DNA of 64,000 bases, taken from NCBI RefSeq assembly GCF_030409215.1, contig NZ_JAUFPL010000016.1:116306-180305 (forward strand), read 5' to 3'. This stretch comes from Halomonas ramblicola (GTDB lineage Bacteria; Pseudomonadota; Gammaproteobacteria; Pseudomonadales; Halomonadaceae). Positions 8,861-17,926 of the stretch are shown here, in pieces; within the stretch, counting starts at the first letter, position 1; every line of letters begins with the position of its first letter. The translations under genes and the position numbers were made by a program. Below the pieces are notes generated by a model that had not been told where the DNA came from, made no database searches, and saw nothing but the letters and a program-made list of their open reading frames with translations.

Positions 8861-11362
8861 ATGAACCTTCCGATGCCGACCCCTCCGGCCGACGCGCTCT
8901 CCTTGCTGGACCCGTTCGGGTTCGGGCGTGCCGCCGGCCGCTACTGGCTGGATGCCGTCGAGCGCAGCGTGCTGTTCATGGACGTGATGCGTGTGCGCGG
9001 CAATCAATACCTGGAACACCTCGAGCAGACAAAGCCCAGCGTGCTGGGCTTTGACACCGAGGTGCTGCTCGACGGTCGCGACCTGCCGCGGCCGGTGAAC
9101 TACGAACTGCTGCGCATCCGGCCCCCCGAGGGGCAGCCCACCGACCCGCAGATGCGCCCCTTCGTGGTGGTCGATCCCCGTGCCGGTCACGGCCCGGGGA
9201 TCGGCGGCTTCAAGCCTGACAGCGAGATCGGCGTGGCGCTGCGCGCCGGCCATCCCTGCTACTTCATCGGCTTCCTGCCGTTTCCCGAGCCGGGGCAGAC
9301 CGTGGAGGACGTGGTGGAGGCCGAGGTCGCCTTCCTGCGTCACGTCAACGAGCGCCATGCCGAGCTCTCCGAGAGGCCGATGGTGGTAGGCAATTGCCAG
9401 GCCGGCTGGCAGGTCATGATGGCCGCCTCCCTGGAGCCCCACCTGTTCGGCCCCATCCTCATCGCCGGCGCCCCGCTCTCCTACTGGGCCGGCGAACGGG
9501 GTGGCGCGCCCATGCGCTACACCGGTGGCATGACTAGCGGCAGCTGGACGACCGCGATGCTCAGCGATCTGGGCGATGGCAAGTTCGACGGCGCCTGGCT
9601 GGTGCAGAACTTCGAGCGCCTCAATCCGGCCAATACCTGGTGGACCAAGCAGTACCGGCTCTACGCCAACATCGACACCGAGGCGGAGCGCTACCTGGAG
9701 TTCGAACGCTGGTGGGGCGGCCACGTGGTGCTGGGCGGCGACGAGATCCAGTACATCGTCGACAATCTCTTCGTCGGCAATCGCCTCTCGACCGCCCAGC
9801 TGGTGACCTCCGACGGCCGGCGCATCGACCTGCGCAACGTGCGCTCGCCGGTGGTGGTGTTCTGCTCCCGGGGCGACGACATCACCCCGCCGCCCCAGGC
9901 GCTGGGCTGGGTGCGCGACCTCTACGAAGGTACCGAGGACATCGTCGCCAACGAGCAGACCATCGTCTACTGCGTCCACGATACCACCGGCCACCTGGGG
10001 ATCTTCGTGTCCGGCAGCGTGTCGCGCAAGGAGCACGTCGAGTTCACCGCCAACATGGACTACATCGACGTGCTGCCGCCGGGCCTCTACGAGACCTCCA
10101 TCTCCGAGGCCGCCCAGCGCGACGACGCCGAGCTGATCGATCGCGACTACCTGCTGGAATTCACCCCGCGCAGCGTCGAGGAGCTCGATGCGGAAGTCCA
10201 GCCCCTGGCCGAGGATGACCGGCGCTTCGCCACGGTGGCGCGGCTCTCCGAGATCAACCTGGGGCTCTACCGGCTCTTCGTGCAGCCCTGGATACGCGCC
10301 CTGGCCACCCCCGAGTCGGCGCGCTGGATGCGTCGCATGCATCCCAATCGCCTGGGCTATCGGCTGCTCTCGGATCGCAATCCGCTGATGACGGCGATCC
10401 CGGTGCTGGCCGATCGAATCCGCGCCGATCGCCACCCGGTGGACGAGGACAACCTCTTCCGAGTGCTCGAGCACATCGTCTCCGGCCAGATCACCCGCGG
10501 CCTCGATGCCTGGCGCGACCTGCGCGATGGCAGTGCGGAGCGGCTGTTCCTGGACGTCTACGGCCAGCCGCTGCTGCAGTCCCTGGTGGGGCTGGGCGGC
10601 GACGCCCATGCGCATCACCGCCGCCCGGGGGCCGAGCCGGAGCATCGACGCTTCATCGAGCGGCGCCGCGACGAGCTTCGCGCCAAGATCGCTGCCGGCG
10701 GTAGCCACGAGGCGGTGATCCGTGCCCTGATCTACGTGCTGGGCGGGGCCCCCTCCACCGACGAGCGTAACTTCAAGCGGCTCCGGGCCTCGCATGCCGA
10801 GCTGGAGCCCCAGCTGTCGCTGGCCGACTTCAAGTGCCTCATGCGCGAGCAGTTCTTCATCCTCAAGCTGGATCGCGAGGCGGCCGTCGAGGCGCTGCCC
10901 GCGCTGCTCGACGGCCAGACGGCCGAGCAGATCGCCGCGCACCTCGAGCATATCGAGCACGTGCTGGCGGCGAGCGGCGAACTCACGGCGCATTCGGCCG
11001 ATCGCCTGGTCCGGGTGCGGTCGCTTTTCGAACAGGCCATCGACCAGGCGCCGCTGCTCGAGGCCGAGGCGCGTGCCGAGGCCGAGGACTGGGTCGGCCA
11101 TCAGGCCCAGGCCCAGTCGCTGGCCTTCAGCAGCGTGGAGGAGTTGATGGAGTCACGCCCGGCGGAGGAGCCCGTGAAGCCGGTCGCGTCCGAGGCGGAT
11201 GGCGACGCCGATACCACAGAGAACGTTGAGTCGAAGCCCGACCGCTCATCCCGTGCCAAGGGCGGCGCGGCCGCCGACGGCAAGGGCGGGGCGGCGACCC
11301 CCCGTTCCCCGCGCAAGCGCAACCCCACGCGTCGCAAGCCGGAGGGCGGCGGCCGGCGTTGA
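8861..11362 (+). CDS. DUF3141-type large alpha/beta-hydrolase with PHA-synthase-like Cys-Asp-His triad
   Basis: An 833-residue protein that I recognise as DUF3141-like, a family distantly similar to polyhydroxyalkanoate (PHA) synthases. Visible support: a lipase-like box GNCQAG with Cys about residue 179 (PhaC enzymes use G-x-C-x-G), an Asp in CSRGDDITPP (about 339-340), and a His in TTGHLGIFV (about 378). These are in the order and approximate spacing of the PhaC triad. The N-terminus (DPFGFGRAAGRYWLDAVERSVLFMDVMRVRGN) also resembles PhaC/phasin regions. Beyond residue about 430 is a long helical region, then a Lys/Arg/Ala/Pro-rich basic tail. ATG 8861 has an AGGAG site; the upstream in-frame extension looks like non-coding leader. 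Possible roles are hydroxyalkanoate polymerisation, depolymerisation or granule binding. Function is inferred. Confidence 0.75.
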   Translation: MNLPMPTPPADALSLLDPFGFGRAAGRYWLDAVERSVLFMDVMRVRGNQYLEHLEQTKPSVLGFDTEVLLDGRDLPRPVNYELLRIRPPEGQPTDPQMRPFVVVDPRAGHGPGIGGFKPDSEIGVALRAGHPCYFIGFLPFPEPGQTVEDVVEAEVAFLRHVNERHAELSERPMVVGNCQAGWQVMMAASLEPHLFGPILIAGAPLSYWAGERGGAPMRYTGGMTSGSWTTAMLSDLGDGKFDGAWLVQNFERLNPANTWWTKQYRLYANIDTEAERYLEFERWWGGHVVLGGDEIQYIVDNLFVGNRLSTAQLVTSDGRRIDLRNVRSPVVVFCSRGDDITPPPQALGWVRDLYEGTEDIVANEQTIVYCVHDTTGHLGIFVSGSVSRKEHVEFTANMDYIDVLPPGLYETSISEAAQRDDAELIDRDYLLEFTPRSVEELDAEVQPLAEDDRRFATVARLSEINLGLYRLFVQPWIRALATPESARWMRRMHPNRLGYRLLSDRNPLMTAIPVLADRIRADRHPVDEDNLFRVLEHIVSGQITRGLDAWRDLRDGSAERLFLDVYGQPLLQSLVGLGGDAHAHHRRPGAEPEHRRFIERRRDELRAKIAAGGSHEAVIRALIYVLGGAPSTDERNFKRLRASHAELEPQLSLADFKCLMREQFFILKLDREAAVEALPALLDGQTAEQIAAHLEHIEHVLAASGELTAHSADRLVRVRSLFEQAIDQAPLLEAEARAEAEDWVGHQAQAQSLAFSSVEELMESRPAEEPVKPVASEADGDADTTENVESKPDRSSRAKGGAAADGKGGAATPRSPRKRNPTRRKPEGGGRR

Positions 11363-11386
11363 GCGCCGCCCCGTGACTCGTGTCTT

Positions 11387-11421
11387 CGACGCCCCCGTCG
11401 CCCCGTGCGGCGGGGGCGTCG
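11387..11421 (+). terminator. Stem-loop downstream of the DUF3141 gene
   Basis: An 11-bp perfect GC-rich stem (CGACGCCCCCG / CGGGGGCGTCG) with a 13-base loop, 24 bases after the stop codon. It has no U-tract, so it may end transcription only with help, or may stabilise the mRNA. Confidence 0.5.
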
Positions 11422-11606
11422 TCGTAAGCGCCGGTCTTGCCCGGGCGGAGTCGGCGGTCTAGGGTCAGAGGGCCGGCGGGCGCTCACGACTGGCGTGACG
11501 CCGAGCGCTGGGGTAGGGTAAGCGCATTTTTCGCCGCCCGACAGGACGGTACGCAATCTCCAGGCAAGGGCTGCGGGCCCGTGTCATCGACACTTTGTGG
11601 AGCACT

Positions 11607-14246
11607 ATGGGCAAGTCACTGGTCATCGTCGAGTCGCCGGCCAAGGCCAAGACGATCAACAAGTATCTCGGCAGCGACTTCATCGTGAAGTCGAGCGTGG
11701 GTCATATCCGTGACCTGCCGACCAGCGGCTCGGGCAAGGCGGCCTCCGACCCCAAGGAGCGCGCCCGCCAGGCCGCGGCCACGCGCAGGATGTCGCCGGA
11801 GGAGAAGGCGGAGTACAAGAAGCAGAAGGCCCAGGACCAGTTGATCCGCCGCATGGGCATCGACCCCGAGCACGGCTGGCAGGCCACCTACGAGATCCTG
11901 CCCGGCAAGGAGAAGGTGGTCGCCGATCTCAAGAGGCTCGCCGACAAGGCCGATGCCGTCTATCTCGCTACCGACCTCGACCGCGAGGGGGAGGCCATCG
12001 CCTGGCACCTGCGCGAGACCATCGGCGGCGACGAGGCGCGCTACCGGCGCGTGGTGTTCAACGAGATCACCAAGAACGCCATCCGTGAGGCCTTCCAGGA
12101 TCCCGGCAACCTCAACATCCCGCGGGTCGAGGCGCAGCAGGCGCGGCGCTTCCTCGACCGGGTGGTGGGCTTCATGCTCTCGCCGCTGCTGTGGGCCAAG
12201 GTCGCCCGCGGCCTCTCCGCCGGCCGCGTGCAGTCGGTGGCCATGCGCCTGATCGTCGAGCGCGAGCGCGAGATCCACGCCTTCGTGCCCGAGGAGTTCT
12301 GGGACGTCCACGCCGACCTGGTCGCGCGATCCGGTGAGTCAGGCGGGGAACCGATCCGCTTCGAGCTGGTGCGCCAGGACGGCCGGGCCTTCCGGCCCAC
12401 CTCCGAGGCCGAGACCCTGGAGCGTATCGCGGCCCTGCGCCAGGCCGCGCTTGCGATCACCGCGCGTGAAGACAAGCCGACCCGCTCGAAGCCGGGCGCG
12501 CCCTTTATCACCTCGACGCTGCAGCAGGCCGCCAGCGGCCGGCTGGGCTTCTCGGTCAAGAAGACCATGACGCTCGCCCAGCGGCTCTACGAGGCGGGCT
12601 ATATCACCTACATGCGTACCGACTCCACCAACCTCTCGCGGGACGCGGTGGAGAGCGTGCGCGACTTCATCGGGGACGAGTACGGCGGCCGCTACCTGCC
12701 CGAGGCCCCCAACCGCTACTCCAGCAAGGAGGGCGCCCAGGAGGCCCACGAGGCGATCCGTCCCTCCGACGTCGCCCGTCGCGCCACCGACCTGGCCGGC
12801 ATGGAACGCGATGCCGAGCGTCTCTACGAGTTGATCTGGCGCCAGTTCGTGGCCTGCCAGATGACCCCGGCGGAGTACCTGTCCTCCACCCTGACCGTGG
12901 AGGCCGATGGCTACGAGCTGAAGGCCAAGGGTCGGGTGCTCAAGTTCGACGGCTATACCCGGGTGATGAAGCCCGCCGGCCGGAACGAGGACCAGGCGCT
13001 GCCCGACCTGGCCGAGGGCACGCCGATGCGCCTCGAGGCGCTGGATCCGCAGCAGCACTTCACCAAGCCGCCGGCTCGCTACACCGAGGCGAGTCTGGTC
13101 AAGGAGCTGGAGAAGCGCGGCATCGGCCGGCCCTCCACCTACGCCTCGATCATCTCCACCATCCAGGATCGCGGCTATGTCAGGCTCGAGAACCGCCGCT
13201 TCTATGCCGAGAAGCTCGGCGACATCGTCACCGAGCGCCTCAAGGAGTCCTTCCCCGACCTGATGGACTACTCCTTCACCGCGCGCATGGAGGACAGCCT
13301 CGACGAGGTGGCCGAGGGCGAGCGCAACTGGCGTGGGCTGCTCGACGCCTTCTACGCCGAGTTCAAGAAGGAGCTCGCCGAGGCCGAGAGCGAGGAGGGC
13401 ATGCGCCCCAACCAGCCGGTGCCCACCGACGTCGATTGCCCCAGCTGCGGGCGCAAGATGCAGATCCGCACCGCCTCCACCGGGGTCTTCCTGGGCTGCT
13501 CGGGCTATAACCTGCCGCCCAAGGAGCGCTGCAAGACCACCATCGACCTGTTGCCGGGCGAGGAGGCGGTGGCCGCCGATGCCGACGAGGAGGCCGAGAC
13601 CGATGCGCTGCGTGCCAAGCACCGCTGCCCCAAGTGCGGCACGGCCATGGACAGCTACCTGATCGACGAGATGCGCAAGCTGCACATCTGCGGCGACAGC
13701 CCGGACTGCGACGGCCACGAGGTGGAGAAGGGCAAGTTTCGCATCAAGGGCTATGACGGGCCCACCATCGAGTGCGACAAGTGCGGCAGCGAGATGCAGC
13801 TCAAGAGCGGGCGCTTCGGCAAGTACTTCGGCTGCACCAACGAGGCGTGCAAGAACACCCGCAAGCTGCTGCGCAACGGCGAGGTGGCGCCGCCCAAGAT
13901 GGACCCCATCCCCATGCCGGAGCTGGCCTGCCAGAAGGTCGACGATCACTATGTGCTGCGCGACGGGGCCAGCGGCCTGTTCCTGGCGGCGAGCAAGTTC
14001 CCCAAGAACCGCGAGACCCGCCCGCCGCTGGTGCGCGAGCTCAAGGCCCATGCCGAGGAGCTGCCCGACAAGTATCGCTACCTGCTGGATGCCCCCAGCG
14101 AGGACCCGGACGGCCGCCCCGCCCAGATCCGCTTCTCGCGCAAGGCCAAGGAGCAGTTCGTGATGACCGACGAGGACGGCAAGGCCACCGGCTGGAAGGC
14201 GACCTTCGATGGCGGCAAGTGGCAGGTGGAGGACAAGCGCAAGTGA
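11607..14246 (+). CDS. topA: DNA topoisomerase I (type IA)
   Basis: Relaxes negative supercoils by single-strand passage. The 879-residue protein has an N-terminal Toprim domain ([20 protein letters not shown] and [15 protein letters not shown] with the metal-binding DxD). The active-site Tyr is in [14 protein letters not shown] (about residue 335). Three C-terminal Cys4 zinc-ribbon repeats follow (CPSCGRKM..., CPKCGTAM..., CDKCGSEM...CTNEAC). ATG 11607 matches the family N-terminus; a TTG four codons upstream is unlikely. A small DUF6586-type gene overlaps its stop (GTGA). Confidence 0.97.
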   Translation: MGKSLVIVESPAKAKTINKYLGSDFIVKSSVGHIRDLPTSGSGKAASDPKERARQAAATRRMSPEEKAEYKKQKAQDQLIRRMGIDPEHGWQATYEILPGKEKVVADLKRLADKADAVYLATDLDREGEAIAWHLRETIGGDEARYRRVVFNEITKNAIREAFQDPGNLNIPRVEAQQARRFLDRVVGFMLSPLLWAKVARGLSAGRVQSVAMRLIVEREREIHAFVPEEFWDVHADLVARSGESGGEPIRFELVRQDGRAFRPTSEAETLERIAALRQAALAITAREDKPTRSKPGAPFITSTLQQAASGRLGFSVKKTMTLAQRLYEAGYITYMRTDSTNLSRDAVESVRDFIGDEYGGRYLPEAPNRYSSKEGAQEAHEAIRPSDVARRATDLAGMERDAERLYELIWRQFVACQMTPAEYLSSTLTVEADGYELKAKGRVLKFDGYTRVMKPAGRNEDQALPDLAEGTPMRLEALDPQQHFTKPPARYTEASLVKELEKRGIGRPSTYASIISTIQDRGYVRLENRRFYAEKLGDIVTERLKESFPDLMDYSFTARMEDSLDEVAEGERNWRGLLDAFYAEFKKELAEAESEEGMRPNQPVPTDVDCPSCGRKMQIRTASTGVFLGCSGYNLPPKERCKTTIDLLPGEEAVAADADEEAETDALRAKHRCPKCGTAMDSYLIDEMRKLHICGDSPDCDGHEVEKGKFRIKGYDGPTIECDKCGSEMQLKSGRFGKYFGCTNEACKNTRKLLRNGEVAPPKMDPIPMPELACQKVDDHYVLRDGASGLFLAASKFPKNRETRPPLVRELKAHAEELPDKYRYLLDAPSEDPDGRPAQIRFSRKAKEQFVMTDEDGKATGWKATFDGGKWQVEDKRK

Positions 14247-14707
14247 CCCCGAGAGCCCGTACCAACCAACTGCTCTACCAGGCCGAACTGTTGCTCCAGA
14301 CGCCCGCCGGCGACGACGAGCACGCCGAGGCGCGGCGCATGGCCGGCGAGGAGGGAGCGCTCGCGCTCACCGAGCTGGCGCTGGAATCGCTGCTGCGCGA
14401 GGTAACCGAGCATGCCGCCCTCGAGCGCCACGACTGGCGCGAGCTGCTGGGCCCCCAGGGCGCCGGCATCGCCGAGCTGCATCGCCTGCGCGAGCTGGCC
14501 ACCCGCGAGGACAGCTGGCTCGCCTGGCTACTCGCCAGGCTCGCGGCGTTGCACGAGAGTGACGGCGTGGCCCGCCGCCGCAGCGGTGCCGCCCAGGGAT
14601 TGATCGCCGTGGGCAGCGGGGCGGCACTGGCCGAGGAGCTGGCGTGGTGCCTGGGCGAGGCCAAGGCCGAGATCGCGGCCCTGCGCCAGACCAGCGAGGA
14701 GTGGTAG
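14243..14707 (+). CDS. DUF6586-type small protein downstream of topA
   Basis: 154-residue, mostly helical, Ala/Leu/Glu-rich cytoplasmic protein that starts at a GTG overlapping the topA stop (GTGA), so it is probably translationally coupled. The opening [18 protein letters not shown] resembles the topA-linked DUF6586 proteins of pseudomonads (pattern YTRTNQKLYFAGLAL). No catalytic motif or membrane segment is visible. Function unknown; position suggests a role near topoisomerase or nucleoid upkeep, but nothing in the sequence proves that. Confidence 0.75.
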   Translation: MTPRARTNQLLYQAELLLQTPAGDDEHAEARRMAGEEGALALTELALESLLREVTEHAALERHDWRELLGPQGAGIAELHRLRELATREDSWLAWLLARLAALHESDGVARRRSGAAQGLIAVGSGAALAEELAWCLGEAKAEIAALRQTSEEW

Positions 14708-14808
14708 CGCCCTCCGGTCGTTGACAGGCGTCGAGCGGCTCGCCGTCGCCTTGGCTAGGATGAAGACAGGCGCCCGGCGACGGGCCCTCGACGACCAAGG
14801 AGACGAAC

Positions 14809-15240
14809 ATGACCGAACAGATCCTGTCGCCCAAGATGCTCGGTTACTGGACGGATGCCAACCTCAAGGAGGCCCCGGACGAATCGGGCATCTATTGTGT
14901 GCTGCGTGCCGCCCGGGATCCCGAAAGCGAGGAGATGGCGGTCCAGGAGCTGCTCCGCGTGGGCGAGCACCGCAGCGCCCGCTTCGGCATCCAGAACGAC
15001 GAGACGCGTGAGCGCTGGCACGCCTTCCTGCGGCCCGGCGAGGAGCTCTGGTACTCGGTGGGGCTGTGCGGCAAGGCCAACCGCGAGCGGCTGATGGCGG
15101 CGATGATCAACTCCCACAAGCCGCGCTTCAACGGTCACAGCCCCTTCCTGGAGCGTTTCCCCTTCGACGAGACTACCGTCCACCTCTACGGCAAGAAGGA
15201 CATGCTGCAGAGTATCTTCACCGTGATGCGCCAGGACTGA
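14809..15240 (+). CDS. GIY-YIG-like conserved hypothetical protein
   Basis: 143-residue cytoplasmic protein with an AAGGAG ribosome site just upstream. Its layout recalls the GIY-YIG fold. GIY is in DESGIYCVLR, YIG is replaced by LRVGEHRSARFG (Arg retained), a Trp-containing strand follows, and RERLMAAMINSHKPRFN matches the family helix that ends in PxxN. The Glu normally found 12 residues before that Asn is a Met here, so a nuclease of the usual mechanism looks unlikely. It could be a degenerate DNA-binding relative or an unrelated family with chance similarity. Confidence 0.55.
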   Translation: MTEQILSPKMLGYWTDANLKEAPDESGIYCVLRAARDPESEEMAVQELLRVGEHRSARFGIQNDETRERWHAFLRPGEELWYSVGLCGKANRERLMAAMINSHKPRFNGHSPFLERFPFDETTVHLYGKKDMLQSIFTVMRQD

Positions 15241-15360
15241 AGACGAGGCCACGTATGCTGCCGGCTGACCCGGTGGCATCATCCCGGCGGGCAGGATGGG
15301 CGCCTTGCACCTGGGCTGTAGGGGGCCGCTCCCGACGGGGCTCGTACGCCGGAGGACTCC

Positions 15361-16608
15361 ATGCCCGATGATCCGTTACTGGGGCAGCGCCTACTGCCCC
15401 GCCTGCTGCCCCTGATCGAGGCCCCCGCCGGGTCCGGCGAGGAGGTACTGGAAGCCCATGCCCTGCTCGAGGACGCCCTGCGAACCCGGGCCACCGACAT
15501 CCACCTCGATCCCCTTCAAGAGAGCCTGCGCATTCGTCTGCGGATCGATGGCCGAGTGATCGAGGCGCTGCGCGTCGATGCCGGGCTGGGAGCCCGCCTC
15601 ACCAACCAGTTCAAGGTGCTGGCGGGCCTCGACCCGGTGCCTTCCATGACAGCGGTGGACGGCAGCTTCAGTTGGCCGCCGGGCGAGGAGGGACGCGAGG
15701 AAGCCTTCCTGCGCGTCACGGCGGTGGGCTGCGTGGCGGGGGAGAAACTGGCGATCCGCTTCCTGGCGCCGCCGGCCACCTTCCACGATACCCTGTCGCT
15801 GGGCATCGGCGAGGAGGGGGCCCACGGCATCCGGCGCTGGATGGATGCCACCGGGGGCATGCTGCTGGTGGCCGGCCCCACGGGCGCCGGCAAGACCACC
15901 ACCCTCTATACCCTGCTCAACCAGCTGCGTCTCGAGGAGGGGCACGTGGTCACCCTCGAGGACCCGGTGGAGTACGAGATTCCCGGCATCAACCAGGTGC
16001 AGGTGGACGAGGCCAAGGGGCTGGACTTCCCCTCCGGCGCGCGGTCGTTGCTGCGCCTCGATCCGGACTATGTGCTGCTGGGTGAGATTCGTGATCCGGA
16101 GTCCGCGCGCGCTGCCCTCAACGTCGCGGGCAGTGGTCGCTCGCTGATGGGCACCCTGCATAGCCGCGATGCGGTGGGGGTCGTCTCCTCGCTGCGACAG
16201 CTGGGGCTGAGGGATGCTGAGATCGGCGCCAACCTGGGCCTGGTGGTATCGCAGCGGCTGGTCAGGCGGCTCTGCACGCACTGCCGGGAGCGTCGCCCCT
16301 TGCCCGAGCGGGAAGCCGTATGGCTCGACGCCATGGACATGCACTTGCCCGAGGAGGCATGGCAGCCGGTCGGCTGCGACCACTGCGACGGCCTGGGCTT
16401 CCGCGGGCGCACGGGGGTGTTCGAGGCGTGGCAGCCCACCGCCGAGGACCACAGCCTGATCATGCGCCATGCCGACGAGTCCCGGTTGCGCCGTGCCTTG
16501 GTGGAACGCGGTGAGACCCTGATGCTGCAGGAAGGCCTGGCCAAGGCCGAGCAGGGGATCACCTCCCTGCGCGAGGTGTTGCGCATGGGGGCGATCCTGC
16601 CGGCCTGA
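15361..16608 (+). CDS. Orphan GspE/PulE-type secretion ATPase
   Basis: 415-residue AAA-like traffic ATPase of the type II secretion / type IV pilus assembly class. Walker A GPTGAGKTTT (about 172), Asp box HVVTLEDPVEYE, Walker B LLRLDPDYVLLGEIRDPES, His box GTLHSRDAV, and a C4 zinc motif CTHC...CDHC. It has N2-like sequence (ALRTRATDIHLDPLQESLRIRLRIDG) but lacks the long N1E region of PilB/GspE (usually 500-580 residues). No gsp or pil genes are adjacent, so its partner machine must lie elsewhere or it has another job. Confidence 0.88.
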   Translation: MPDDPLLGQRLLPRLLPLIEAPAGSGEEVLEAHALLEDALRTRATDIHLDPLQESLRIRLRIDGRVIEALRVDAGLGARLTNQFKVLAGLDPVPSMTAVDGSFSWPPGEEGREEAFLRVTAVGCVAGEKLAIRFLAPPATFHDTLSLGIGEEGAHGIRRWMDATGGMLLVAGPTGAGKTTTLYTLLNQLRLEEGHVVTLEDPVEYEIPGINQVQVDEAKGLDFPSGARSLLRLDPDYVLLGEIRDPESARAALNVAGSGRSLMGTLHSRDAVGVVSSLRQLGLRDAEIGANLGLVVSQRLVRRLCTHCRERRPLPEREAVWLDAMDMHLPEEAWQPVGCDHCDGLGFRGRTGVFEAWQPTAEDHSLIMRHADESRLRRALVERGETLMLQEGLAKAEQGITSLREVLRMGAILPA

Positions 16609-16645
16609 GGCGTCCCTTGGGATAGCTGTCGGCTCGAGGGAACAG

Positions 16646-16675
16646 CTGACAAGAGAGGGGCTTTTGCGCTATAAA
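16646..16675 (+). promoter_or_regulatory. Putative sigma70 promoter for the L,D-transpeptidase gene
   Basis: CTGACA (16646-16651) and TATAAA (16670-16675) with an 18-base spacer. The -35 overlaps the right arm of an inverted repeat AGCTGT-N12-ACAGCT (16624-16647), a possible operator. The expected start of transcription near 16682 excludes a coding start at 16664. Confidence 0.6.
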
Positions 16676-16747
16676 CGTCAGCGGATTTTCGACGCCCGTC
16701 GCCGTACTCGGCGGCGGGGTGACCCTAACCTTGTGAACCGGACCAAG

Positions 16748-17362
16748 ATGACATCCCTCTCGCGACGCCGCTTCGCCCAGTTGGCCCTGGGCGCCCCCCT
16801 GGTGGTGCTCGGCGCCGACCCGGCCCGGGCCAACCTGATCGAGACCCAGCTGGAGCGTGCCCACCTGCCGCGGCATGCCGGCGAGCGCTGGGTGCTGATC
16901 GACGACCGTCAGGCGACCCTGACCGTCTATAACGGCAACCGCGAGCTGGAGCGCTTCGCGCCGATCTCCCTGGGGCGCGGCGGCGCTCGCCTCACCCGTC
17001 GGCGTGGCAGTAATGCGACGCCCATGGGCGAGTTCCGGGTCAATCGCTTCAACCACGAGAGCGACTGGCACATCTTCATCGGTCTCGATTACCCGACGCC
17101 CACCCATGCCCGGGTGGCGCTCGACGAGGGCGTCTATACCCAGCAGGACTACGACGATTACTTCAGCTACTATCGCCGCCACGGTTATCCGCCCCAGGAC
17201 ACCGCACTGGGCGGGTTCATCGGCCTGCACGGTGTCGGCAAGGGCGATCCTGATATCCATCGCCAGTTCCACTGGACCCAGGGGTGCGTGGCGGTGACCG
17301 ATGCCCAGATCGAGCGCCTGGCCGACGTGATCGGCATTGGCACGCGCGTCGTGATCCGCTAG
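16748..17362 (+). CDS. L,D-transpeptidase (YkuD domain), possible Tat substrate
   Basis: 204-residue periplasmic enzyme. The N-terminus MTSLSRRRFAQLALGAPL carries a twin-arginine-like motif (SRRRFAQ) before a hydrophobic stretch ending near ARA. YkuD catalytic signature: His in GLHGVGKG (about 161) and TQGCVAVTD with the nucleophile Cys about 180. The usual Ser before xGC is Thr here. L,D-transpeptidases make 3-3 cross-links or attach Lpp to peptidoglycan. The lpp-like gene lies 180 bp downstream. The in-frame GTG at 16733 is an alternative start; ATG 16748 keeps the Tat motif near the N-terminus. Confidence 0.85.
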   Translation: MTSLSRRRFAQLALGAPLVVLGADPARANLIETQLERAHLPRHAGERWVLIDDRQATLTVYNGNRELERFAPISLGRGGARLTRRRGSNATPMGEFRVNRFNHESDWHIFIGLDYPTPTHARVALDEGVYTQQDYDDYFSYYRRHGYPPQDTALGGFIGLHGVGKGDPDIHRQFHWTQGCVAVTDAQIERLADVIGIGTRVVIR

Positions 17363-17412
17363 GCTGTTACATGCGCAAGGGACGTTGAAAGCGATGGACA
17401 AGCGCCGTTGCG

Positions 17413-17418
17413 TATAAT
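17413..17418 (+). promoter_or_regulatory. -10 box of the lpp-like gene promoter
   Basis: Perfect TATAAT 125 bases upstream of the lipoprotein gene. No -35 with standard spacing is evident: TTGAAA at 17385 is 22 bases away and TGGACA at 17395 only 12. A CTTGT-CAGC-ACAAG hairpin (17441-17454) lies in the leader. Confidence 0.5.
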
Positions 17419-17542
17419 AAAACAGCGTTTGACTCCTGTGCTTGTCAGCACAAGTCGCTGCAGAATAGCCTGCATCCGCAGGAAGGAAGCCTGAAGTCAG
17501 GCACTCACCAACGCAGTACCAAGGAAGACCGAGGAGAACACC

Positions 17543-17806
17543 ATGACTCTGAAGACCACCCTGAAGCTGACCGCCGCCGCTGCCTCTCTGGCCGTTCTGG
17601 CTGGCTGTGCCTCCAACAGCGCCCTGGAAGAGGTCCGTCAGACCGCCGAGACCGCTCAGGCTGACGCCGCCGAGGCCCGCAGCATCGCGGTTCAGGCGCA
17701 GAACACCGCCAACCAGGCACAGCGTGACGCCCAGGCGGCTCTGCAGATGTCCGAGCAGAACCGTGACGAGATGAACCGCATGTTCCAGCGCTCCATGCAG
17801 AAGTAA
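17543..17806 (+). CDS. Lpp/OprI-type major outer-membrane lipoprotein with C-terminal Lys
   Basis: 87-residue alanine-zipper lipoprotein. Signal peptide with lipobox LAGC (Cys about 22). The mature part is a heptad-patterned Ala-rich coiled coil (AETAQADAAEARSIAVQAQ...), as in Lpp/OprI. The last residue is Lys (RSMQK), the residue that L,D-transpeptidases join to diaminopimelate in Braun lipoprotein. GAGGAG ribosome site, TATAAT upstream and strong terminator downstream are consistent with an abundant short mRNA. L,D-transpeptidase genes flank it on both sides. Confidence 0.9.
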   Translation: MTLKTTLKLTAAAASLAVLAGCASNSALEEVRQTAETAQADAAEARSIAVQAQNTANQAQRDAQAALQMSEQNRDEMNRMFQRSMQK

Positions 17807-17855
17807 GCAGGAGCGCCGGCATCACCCTGGGGTGATGGCGGTTCTGCCGTAAAAG

Positions 17856-17879
17856 AAAACCCCGCCTCGGCGGGGTTTT
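17856..17879 (+). terminator. Rho-independent terminator after the lpp-like gene
   Basis: 11-bp stem AAAACCCCGCC / GGCGGGGTTTT around a 2-base loop with a T-run, 50 bases after the stop. Its A-run and T-run symmetry lets it work in both directions, so it may also end the convergent L,D-transpeptidase transcript. Confidence 0.9.
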
Positions 17880-17926
17880 CTCGTTAGTCAGCGCAGGTCC
17901 TACGGGCAGCGCCCAGCGCTAGGCGC

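Noticed and set aside
8780..11101. 773-codon frame opposite the DUF3141 gene
   Set aside because: Shadow of the plus-strand gene; no ribosome site, no conserved motif.
11595..11606. TTG start four codons upstream of topA
   Set aside because: The family begins at [14 protein letters not shown], encoded from ATG 11607.
17441..17454. CTTGT-CAGC-ACAAG as an operator of the lpp-like gene
   Set aside because: The stem is only 5 bp and lies inside the likely transcript leader; too weak to claim as a regulator site.
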